64,000 nt of DNA from Jejudonia soesokkakensis (GTDB taxonomy: Bacteria > Bacteroidota > Bacteroidia > Flavobacteriales > Flavobacteriaceae): the NCBI RefSeq assembly GCF_042664795.1, contig NZ_JBHTBN010000006.1, forward strand, positions 62,001 to 126,000, given 5' to 3'. Both the position numbers and the translations under genes were made by a program. Below are positions 57,849 through 64,000 of this stretch, one piece after another (within the stretch, counting starts at the first letter, position 1; the number at the start of each line of letters is the position of its first letter). Under the pieces are notes generated by a model, which saw nothing but the letters and a program-made list of their open reading frames with translations, did no database searches and was not told the origin of the DNA.

Positions 57849-59573
57849 ATGAGAGTACTGGTAGGAATTTCAAGAATATTCGTAGGAATATTATTTATTA
57901 TTAGCGGTTTAATCAAGCTAAATGATCCCGTTGGGTTTTCATTTAAACTGAAAGATTATTTCGCTCCGGAAGTTTTAAATCTAGAATTTTTGGTTCCGTA
58001 TGCATTGGTCATCGCTATTTTTGTCGTGATTTTGGAAGTCCTTCTTGGGGTAATGATCATTATAGGGTATGCAAAAAAATTCACATTGTGGATGCTTTCG
58101 CTTATGATTATTTTCTTTACGTTTCTTACATTCTACTCAGCGTACTTCAATAAAGTAACCGACTGTGGGTGTTTTGGAGATGCGCTCAAATTAACGCCGT
58201 GGCAGTCTTTTTATAAGGATCTCGTATTACTTGTTCTGATCTTGATTTTAGTGCTTGGAAGAAAACACATCAAGCCATTTTTTACCAAATTTTCAAGAAC
58301 TATTATCATGTTCTTATCGTTTATATTCTGTTTGTTTGTAACCTATCAAGTACTACAACATTTACCCTATATTGATTTTAGACCGTATAAAATAGGTGCT
58401 AATATTACTAAAGGCATGCAAATGCCAGAAGGTGCACCAAAACCTGTGTTTGATTATCACTGGAAATTTGAAGTCGACGGAAAAGAAAAAATTGTGACTA
58501 CCAGCGGGGATTATCCGCAAGTACCTGGAGGCACTTACATTAGTGTGGAGACCGAAGAAATACAGGCTGGTTATGAGCCGCCTATCCATGACTTTAGCAT
58601 CGAACGTGAAGGTGAAAAATATACCGAAGCTTTTCTAGCTGAAGACAACTTAATTGTGATTATTGCGTATAACCTTCAGAATACTGAAAAGGACGGATAC
58701 ATTCCTGTGAAAGAGGTCACCGATGAAGCCTTAAAGAAAGGATATAAAGTGATTGGTCTTAGTGCTTCTTCTCAGGAAAAGACGGAAGCATTAGTAGATG
58801 ATTATAATCTGAACTTCAAATTCTATTTCTGTGACGAAACAACTCTTAAAACAATAGTACGAAGTAATCCGGGAATTCTGGAGCTTCAGAAGGGGACTAT
58901 TATGCAAAAACTGCATTGGAATGATGCGAAGGACTTACAATTAGAAACCCTTACAACAGCTACCCCTAATCTGGATATTCCGCTGAAAAGAAAACTAGAT
59001 AGTATTGCCATTTTAGACCAACAATACCGAAAGTTGATGCATGTCTCCAATGAAGAAAGAGTGCGTTTAGGACAAGAAATGGGCTTGACAGAAGAGCAAT
59101 ACAACGGAGATCTCTGGAGCTTTCAGAATGTAATAGATAGTACCAACCTCACTTTTGTAGAGCGAATATTAAACACCAGAGGGTATCCGGGAAAATCAAT
59201 GGTGGGAGAACCTACTAATGAAGCAGCTTGGTATGTTATTCAGCATAGTTCTGATGAAGTGATCTCAAAACATCTTCCTACCATAAAAGCAGCGGGAGAA
59301 GCTGGAGAAATTCCTTTTAGATTAGTAGCTATGATGGAAGATCGTCATTTAATGTGGAAAGGCGAGCCGCAGATCTATGGGACACAAGGCATGAGTTATG
59401 ATGAGGATAATCCATTTATCTGGCCTATTGCAGACGTTGAAAATGTAAATAAACGAAGAGCGGAGGCGGGTTTTAATACTACGCTTGAAGAATATGCTAA
59501 GCAATTATTTGGGGAAGATTTTGAATTTAAATTGTATACTATAGAAGAAGTTGAAGCTCTAAAAAATAACTAA
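57849..59573 (+). CDS. BT_3928-like DoxX membrane protein fused to a DUF6624-like domain
   Basis: 574 residues. The first 150 form four membrane helices of DoxX/MauE type, including NKVTDCGCFGD with a CxC pair, seen in redox-associated membrane proteins. A linker and a thioredoxin-like region (about 215-375, VIGLSASSQEK, FYFCDETTLKTIVRSNPG) complete the BT_3928 part. The last 190 residues (about 385-574) look like DUF6624: LDSIAILDQQYRKLM, NLTFVERILNTRGYPGKSMVG, AAWYVIQHSS, MEDRHLMWKGEPQIYGTQ and NKRRAEAGF. Neither half has a proven activity. Three bases after DUF1599 and immediately before the permease gene. Confidence 0.82.
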   Translation: MRVLVGISRIFVGILFIISGLIKLNDPVGFSFKLKDYFAPEVLNLEFLVPYALVIAIFVVILEVLLGVMIIIGYAKKFTLWMLSLMIIFFTFLTFYSAYFNKVTDCGCFGDALKLTPWQSFYKDLVLLVLILILVLGRKHIKPFFTKFSRTIIMFLSFIFCLFVTYQVLQHLPYIDFRPYKIGANITKGMQMPEGAPKPVFDYHWKFEVDGKEKIVTTSGDYPQVPGGTYISVETEEIQAGYEPPIHDFSIEREGEKYTEAFLAEDNLIVIIAYNLQNTEKDGYIPVKEVTDEALKKGYKVIGLSASSQEKTEALVDDYNLNFKFYFCDETTLKTIVRSNPGILELQKGTIMQKLHWNDAKDLQLETLTTATPNLDIPLKRKLDSIAILDQQYRKLMHVSNEERVRLGQEMGLTEEQYNGDLWSFQNVIDSTNLTFVERILNTRGYPGKSMVGEPTNEAAWYVIQHSSDEVISKHLPTIKAAGEAGEIPFRLVAMMEDRHLMWKGEPQIYGTQGMSYDEDNPFIWPIADVENVNKRRAEAGFNTTLEEYAKQLFGEDFEFKLYTIEEVEALKNN

Positions 59574-60650
59574 TTGGTCCAATACATTCTTCAGAAATTA
59601 GGATATGCACTACTTACGCTTTTTGGCGTTGTCACAGTGATATTTTTTCTGTTTACGATCCTTCCAGGAGATCCGGCTCGTATGATGCTAGGACAGAATG
59701 AGAATGAAGAGCAACTTGCAGTTGTTAAGAAAAAATACGGATTTGATCAACCCATTGGTATTCAGTATTTGCAATACCTTAATGACCTATCGCCACTTTC
59801 GTTTCACAGTCAGAATCCAGATGATTACACTTTTCTTTCCGAAGGAAAATACAGTGCCACAAAGCTGTTTGCTGTTGCATCTACAGATGTGGTGATTAAA
59901 CTGCCTTACATGCGCGAATCTTTTCAAAAAAACGGAAAGGAAGTAAGCTCGGTTATTGCTGAAACATTACCGAACACCTTTGTGCTGGCGGTATCGGCAA
60001 TTTGTATTGCAATGCTTTTAGGTGTTTTTTTAGGGATTGTTTCTGTAGTGTTTAAAGACGGTTGGATTGATAGATTTATACAGTTTATAAGTACGTTGGG
60101 GATGAGTGTGCCTTCCTTTTTCAGCGCTATACTATTTGCCTGGATCTTTGGATTTTTGTTGCATGAATACACCAATTTAAACATGACGGGGAGTTTGTAT
60201 GAAGTGGACGATTTTGGGGAAGGAAAATACATACAATGGAAGAATATTATTTTGCCGGCAATTGTATTGGGTATTCGGCCGTTGGCAGTCGTAAGTCAGT
60301 TAATGCGTAATTCGTTGCTGGAAGTATTAAGTCAGGACTATATTAGAACAGCCAAAGCCAAAGGGTTGTCGTTCTTTACCATCATTAGAAAACACGCACT
60401 AAAAAACTCTTTAAATCCTGTAGTTACAGCAATCTCTGGTTGGTTTGCTTCTATGCTTGCAGGTGCTGTGTTTGTCGAGTATATTTTTGGGTGGAATGGT
60501 TTAGGGAAAGAAATTGTAGATGCTTTAAATACATTGGACTTACCCATCATTATGGGTGCAGTGATAACCATTGCTGCTTTATTTATTATTATCAATATTT
60601 TTGTGGACATCATTTACGGATGGTTGGATCCTAAGATTGTAAATCGCTAA
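59574..60650 (+). CDS. lone DppB/OppB-type ABC transporter permease
   Basis: 358 residues, TTG start directly after the preceding stop codon. Six membrane helices with the opening LGYALLTLFGVVTVIFFLFTILPGDPARMMLG and the EAA-like loop SQDYIRTAKAKGLSFFTIIRKHALKNSLNPV characteristic of the peptide/nickel permease B family. An enlarged periplasmic loop (about 75-125) is typical of the flavobacterial form. No partner permease, ATPase or binding protein is adjacent, so its complex must be completed elsewhere. Confidence 0.92.
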   Translation: MVQYILQKLGYALLTLFGVVTVIFFLFTILPGDPARMMLGQNENEEQLAVVKKKYGFDQPIGIQYLQYLNDLSPLSFHSQNPDDYTFLSEGKYSATKLFAVASTDVVIKLPYMRESFQKNGKEVSSVIAETLPNTFVLAVSAICIAMLLGVFLGIVSVVFKDGWIDRFIQFISTLGMSVPSFFSAILFAWIFGFLLHEYTNLNMTGSLYEVDDFGEGKYIQWKNIILPAIVLGIRPLAVVSQLMRNSLLEVLSQDYIRTAKAKGLSFFTIIRKHALKNSLNPVVTAISGWFASMLAGAVFVEYIFGWNGLGKEIVDALNTLDLPIIMGAVITIAALFIIINIFVDIIYGWLDPKIVNR

Positions 60651-60689
60651 TTTAAAAAATGAATTTCTGCTGTTGCAGGAATAAAACTT

Positions 60690-61448
60690 ATGAGGAAGAA
60701 AATAGTAGCAGGAAACTGGAAAATGAATAACGATTTGTCGCAAACACAAACGTTATTAAATGATTTAAAAAAGCAAGTCTTACCGGAAAACGTTGCTATT
60801 ATTGTAGCACCTTCGTTTACAAACTTATATGCCGCTTTTGAAAGCCTTCGGGATCATAAAATTGAAGTCGCAGCACAGAACATGCATCAGTCAGATGCCG
60901 GAGCTTTTACAGGCGAAGTGTCTGCAGCGATGCTAAAAAGTGTAGGAGTGAAGACTGTAATAGTAGGGCATAGTGAGCGGCGCTCTTATTATAATGAAGA
61001 CAATTCGGTACTTTCTGAAAAAGTAAATACAGCACTCGACAATGGAATGCATATTATTTTCTGTTTTGGGGAGGAGTTGGACCAGCGAAAGGCTGGAAAC
61101 CATTATGAGGTGGTAAAAGAGCAATTAGAGGAAGGTCTGTTTCATATTTCAGAAGAAAATTTTAAAAACATAGTGTTGGCGTATGAGCCTGTGTGGGCTA
61201 TAGGAACTGGCGAGACTGCAACTCCAGATCAGGCACAACAAATGCATCATTTTATTAGGGAAACGGTTGCTGAAAATTATTCGGAAGCTATAGCCAATCA
61301 GGTTTCTATAGTGTATGGAGGAAGTGTCAAACCAAATAATGTAACGGAAATCTTTAGTCAGCCAGATGTTGATGGAGGGCTTATTGGCGGCGCATCCTTA
61401 AGTGCTGAAAGTTTTATGGCTATTGTAAATGCTTTTCAAAATAAATAG
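60690..61448 (+). CDS. tpiA: triosephosphate isomerase
   Basis: 252 residues, (beta/alpha)8 barrel interconverting DHAP and G3P. The active site is complete: RKKIVAGNWKMN (Lys), IVGHSERR (His), the catalytic loop AYEPVWAIGTGETATP (Glu) and YGGSVKPNN, GLIGGASL. Abuts prmA directly. Confidence 0.98.
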   Translation: MRKKIVAGNWKMNNDLSQTQTLLNDLKKQVLPENVAIIVAPSFTNLYAAFESLRDHKIEVAAQNMHQSDAGAFTGEVSAAMLKSVGVKTVIVGHSERRSYYNEDNSVLSEKVNTALDNGMHIIFCFGEELDQRKAGNHYEVVKEQLEEGLFHISEENFKNIVLAYEPVWAIGTGETATPDQAQQMHHFIRETVAENYSEAIANQVSIVYGGSVKPNNVTEIFSQPDVDGGLIGGASLSAESFMAIVNAFQNK

Positions 61449-62285
61449 ATGTCACAGGTTTATATTGAATACGACTTTAAGGTGAGCCCTTTGCAACCAG
61501 GTTCAGAAATATTGATAGCCGAATTAGGATATGCGGGTTTTGAAAGTTTTGTAGAAAATGAGGAAGGAGTGTTGGCTTATATTCAGAAAGAGGAATGGAA
61601 TGAAACTATTTTAAAGAATATTCAAGTATTGCAATCGGATGAGTTTACGATTAACTTTCAGAAAAAAGAAATCGAACAAGTCAATTGGAATGCAGAATGG
61701 GAGAAGAATTTTCAACCTATTGTAGTAGATGATCAATGTGCTGTGAGAGCTCCATTTCATGAAGCTTTTGATGTCGATTATGAAATTGTTATTGAACCTA
61801 AAATGTCTTTTGGGACGGGACATCATGAAACGACATATATGATGTTGCAGCATATTTTGAAAAACGATTTTAAAGGAAAACATGTACTGGATATGGGCTG
61901 CGGGACAGCAGTTCTGGCTATTCTTGCTGAAATGAAAGGTGCTACTCGTCTAGACGCCATCGATATTGATGCTTGGTGTGTAGAGAATAGTGAAGAGAAC
62001 ATTGCAAGAAATCATTGTTCAAATATACAAGTGTTGTTAGGGGATGCTTCTGTCATTCCAACAGAAGAGCAATATGATATCATTATTGCGAATATCAATA
62101 GAAACATATTACTTCAAGATATGAAGATTTATTCGAAGGTTTTAAAAAAAGGAGGTCTGTTATTTTTAAGCGGATTTTACCGTGAAGATCTTTCATTAAT
62201 TACTCAAGAATGTAATAATTTGGAGTTAACATTCGTTGAAAATAAGGAACGTAACAACTGGATTGCAGCAAAATTTGTAAATTAG
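61449..62285 (+). CDS. prmA: ribosomal protein L11 methyltransferase
   Basis: 278 residues, SAM-dependent. N-terminal L11-binding domain (about 1-60, VYIEYDFKVSPLQPGSEILIAELGYAGFESF), MSFGTGHHETTYMMLQ, SAM motif I VLDMGCGTAVLAILA near 145, DIDAWCVENSEEN and IIIANINRNILL. It trimethylates L11. Its start is the base after the tpiA stop, so it is coupled to tpiA, and clpS follows 30 bases later. Confidence 0.95.
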   Translation: MSQVYIEYDFKVSPLQPGSEILIAELGYAGFESFVENEEGVLAYIQKEEWNETILKNIQVLQSDEFTINFQKKEIEQVNWNAEWEKNFQPIVVDDQCAVRAPFHEAFDVDYEIVIEPKMSFGTGHHETTYMMLQHILKNDFKGKHVLDMGCGTAVLAILAEMKGATRLDAIDIDAWCVENSEENIARNHCSNIQVLLGDASVIPTEEQYDIIIANINRNILLQDMKIYSKVLKKGGLLFLSGFYREDLSLITQECNNLELTFVENKERNNWIAAKFVN

Positions 62286-62315
62286 TAACGTTATTTTCTG
62301 AAAAAACAAATCCCC

Positions 62316-62591
62316 ATGAGTACCAAAGAAAAAATTGAAGAAGATGTATTGCTTGCTGAAAAAACAGAGAAGCACAACGAAATAATTTTATATAACGATG
62401 ATGTAAATACTTTTGATCATGTTATAGACACCCTAATCTACGCTTGTGATCATACTCCAGAACAAGCTGAGCAATGTTCTATTATTGTACATTACAAAGG
62501 ACAGTGTACGGTAAAAACAGGAAGTTTTGAAGAACTTAAACCTCGTTGTACGATGCTGTTGGAGGCAGGTTTAAGCGCTGAAATAAGCTAA
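62316..62591 (+). CDS. clpS: ATP-dependent Clp protease adaptor ClpS
   Basis: 91 residues. ILYNDDVNTFDHVIDTLIYA is the canonical ClpS opening (N-end-rule pocket: NDD with the following hydrophobics), then CDHTPEQAEQCSIIVHYKGQCTVKTGSFEELKPRCTMLLEAGLSAEI. It delivers N-degron substrates to ClpA/ClpC. Last gene of the DUF1599-clpS operon. Confidence 0.96.
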   Translation: MSTKEKIEEDVLLAEKTEKHNEIILYNDDVNTFDHVIDTLIYACDHTPEQAEQCSIIVHYKGQCTVKTGSFEELKPRCTMLLEAGLSAEIS

Positions 62592-62756
62592 TAAGAAAAT
62601 TCCTACACTGTTATTATATTCTCATATTATATGAGATATTAATGTTAAATATTTAATTTATTCGATAATAAATTAAGGTTATGTTAATAAATTGATTATT
62701 TTAGGCTTCAGGTTAACCTAACAAATTTTTATTTATTAATTCAAAATCCCTTAATT

Positions 62757-63602
62757 ATGAGAAAATTAAAGTTCGGATTTGTAGCTGTTGCAGCTATGAG
62801 TCTATTGTTTGTGTCTTGCTCTAAAGACGAAAACTTCAATGAAGAAGCAGATCTTCAAAAAGAAGTTCCACAAGATCTTATGGATATTGTAGAACGATTA
62901 GAGATGAACACTAATTTTGTTCGCTACGGAACCTTTCATTTCCCCGATGGTACTACCGAAGAACGAATTTTTATCGAAGATGATATTACTATGACTGAAG
63001 AACAGTTGCGTGCCTTGGGCAACATTGATGAAAATGTTCAAGGAAGACAGTATGTAACAAATAGTCTGGTAAGTCAAGGCAGAAATATTTCCATTATTGG
63101 ATATACGGGAGGTAGTCAAGCTCTATCCAGCAAAGAACAAACCGCTTTGCAATGGGCTGTAAATAACTACAACCGCTTAAGTGGTGTGTCTATTAGCTTT
63201 ACACTTACTTTTGGTACTGCATATCAAAATAAAGATATGGTGGTATATAATAATACGGTAAATAATCCAAATGGTGCAGGAGGTAGTGCTGGCTTTCCTA
63301 GTAACGGTCTGCCAAACAAATTTGTACAGATCTATGGTTTAAGTGGGTATTCAACTAATGTAAATGAACATGTCATTACACATGAAATTGGTCACTCTGT
63401 AGGTTTCCGTCATACAGACTGGTTTAGCCGTCAAAGTTGTGGGCAAAACTCTAATGAAGGAACTGCAGGTGTAGGAGCAAATCACGTAGGGGGAACACCT
63501 ACGGGCTATGATTCAACTTCTATTATGCTAGCATGTTTTAGTGCGAGTGCAGATGGAGAGTTTAATCAGAATGATATTACAGCATTAAGAGCTATATACT
63601 AA
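62757..63602 (+). CDS. HEIGH-motif (M57-like) metalloprotease lipoprotein
   Basis: 281 residues. MRKLKFGFVAVAAMSLLFVSC gives a lipobox. A propeptide-like region (about 22-100) precedes a metzincin-type domain with the zinc motif HEIGHSVGFRH near 204 and a downstream Met-turn candidate TSIMLACF near 256. This is the dual-action HEIGH / M57 family of Bacteroidota surface proteases. The 165-base upstream gap is AT-rich with no clear TAnnTTTG box. A shared terminator follows. Confidence 0.88.
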   Translation: MRKLKFGFVAVAAMSLLFVSCSKDENFNEEADLQKEVPQDLMDIVERLEMNTNFVRYGTFHFPDGTTEERIFIEDDITMTEEQLRALGNIDENVQGRQYVTNSLVSQGRNISIIGYTGGSQALSSKEQTALQWAVNNYNRLSGVSISFTLTFGTAYQNKDMVVYNNTVNNPNGAGGSAGFPSNGLPNKFVQIYGLSGYSTNVNEHVITHEIGHSVGFRHTDWFSRQSCGQNSNEGTAGVGANHVGGTPTGYDSTSIMLACFSASADGEFNQNDITALRAIY

Positions 63603-63620
63603 GCAAACAATCTTAAATGT

Positions 63621-63652
63621 AAAAAGCTCACCAAACAGGGTGAGCTTTTTTT
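63621..63652. terminator. bidirectional terminator
   Basis: AAAAAGCTCACC pairs with GGGTGAGCTTTTT, loop AAACA, flanked by A-run and T-run. Serves the HEIGH protease gene on the plus strand and the small membrane peptide gene on the minus strand. Confidence 0.92.
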
Positions 63653-63660
63653 ATGATATA

Positions 63661-63819
63661 TTAAAACCAGTCAAGATAAAAAGCGGTAGCTACTACAGCA
63701 ATAATTAATATAAGTAAGGTTGTAACTATAAAGCGAATACCAAAGATAGTTTTCTTATTATCTTGTAAAATATAATCTCGCTCTTGTTCATTATCAGAAT
63801 CTTTAATAATTTTTGTCAT
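63661..63819 (-). CDS. 52-residue single-pass membrane peptide
   Basis: An ATG at 63819 opens 52 codons ending TAA at 63661. A charged N-terminus (MTKIIKDSDNEQERDYIL) is followed by one clean membrane helix (about 28-49: IRFIVTTLILIIAVVATAF) and a short YLDWF end. A shared terminator lies eight bases past the stop. Convergence on a terminator, normal codon use and a plausible helix support a real small gene. Function unknown. Confidence 0.7.
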   Translation of the reverse strand: MTKIIKDSDNEQERDYILQDNKKTIFGIRFIVTTLLILIIAVVATAFYLDWF

Positions 63820-63946
63820 TGGTATAAGTTTTTTGGTAAAGTTACTAATACATAGATTTCTTTATTGCTAAATTTTTCATAAACAAACAAAGGGTAATGC
63901 TTCTAATTTTATTCTAAATCATAGTGAAATCTAAGAAGTAATTTTT

Positions 63947-63954
63947 TATATTTG
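63947..63954 (+). promoter_or_regulatory. TAnnTTTG -7 box of the tRNA gene
   Basis: TATATTTG, perfect -7 match, twelve bases before the tRNA 5' end. Confidence 0.65.
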
Positions 63955-63966
63955 CACCCCAATTAC

Positions 63967-64000
63967 GGCCTCGTGGCGCAACTGAATAGCGCACTTGATT
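63967..64000 (+). tRNA. tRNA, probably tRNA-Arg (truncated by window end)
   Basis: The first 34 bases of a tRNA: acceptor GGCCTCG, T/G at 8-9, D-arm GCGCAACTGAATAGCGC and the start of the anticodon stem. The same 5' half is shared by flavobacterial tRNA-Arg genes as I recall them. The anticodon lies beyond the window, so the identity is probable rather than certain. Confidence 0.75.

Overview
The window is chromosomal DNA from a member of the Bacteroidota, almost certainly a Flavobacteriaceae. The support is consistent: AT-rich sequence, many TTG and GTG starts with weak Shine-Dalgarno sequences, promoter boxes of the Bacteroidota type TAnnTTTG, a Rho factor with the long Asn/Arg/Ser/Lys-rich insertion seen in this phylum, many small secreted lipoproteins, and families largely confined to the phylum (DUF1573, DUF1599, DUF3667, DUF4293, a BT_3928-like DoxX protein, an M57-like HEIGH protease). 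The genus cannot be fixed from the sequence. The window ends inside a tRNA gene, probably tRNA-Arg.

Layout. (1) 1-5400 is the accessory part. Four long imperfect-palindromic sites (about 66-195, 1518-1706, 2645-2834, 5197-5383) separate short gene units: a small heat-shock protein plus an acidic lipoprotein, an alpha/beta-hydrolase lipoprotein, and a two-gene unit made of a PHP-phosphoesterase/ABC-type ATPase and a small acidic protein. The last two units behave like integron gene cassettes: the gene points toward its own site, and the first bases of each unit are the reverse complement of the first bases of that unit's own site. No integrase is present. (2) 5434-9436 is a YbbA/YbbP-type ABC exporter with a TesA-like SGNH esterase. 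(3) 9480-10585 has tmRNA (ssrA) with a duplicated 3' end, a small GIY-YIG gene and a REP-like repeat. (4) 10707-22311 holds a saccharopine/alanine dehydrogenase-family enzyme, a secreted protein, a TPR hybrid histidine kinase, small membrane proteins, a Coq4-like protein, a winged-helix regulator with a membrane partner, an FG-GAP/UnbV lipoprotein and kdsA. (5) 22466-36958 holds typA, a short surface-polysaccharide group (FemAB/GNAT-like transferase, DegT aminotransferase, Wzx flippase), an NRAMP-like transporter, a sigma factor, a GT2 glycosyltransferase, murB, an aminotransferase and a double-lobed aspartyl protease.

(6) 37085-55588 is mostly housekeeping: valS; an ACBP-psd-cdsA-LUD-ftsH-rsfS run; birA; pyrE divergent from a NUDIX gene with only 7 bp between the start codons; an M14 peptidase; rho; truA; and an MsbA-like exporter. 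(7) 55596-63819 holds cdaA-folP on one strand and, divergently, DUF1599, a DoxX-DUF6624 fusion, a lone DppB-type permease, tpiA, prmA and clpS, then a HEIGH metalloprotease lipoprotein and a 52-residue membrane peptide.

How it fits together. Most of the window is ordinary flavobacterial core genome for envelope lipids, peptidoglycan, LPS and translation. The novel part is the left 5.4 kb: a cassette array without integrase whose recombination-like sites depart from the canonical attC core consensus, and whose largest cassette carries what may be an anti-phage or nucleic-acid-processing PHP-ATPase pair. All assignments come from reading the sequence. No database search was run.
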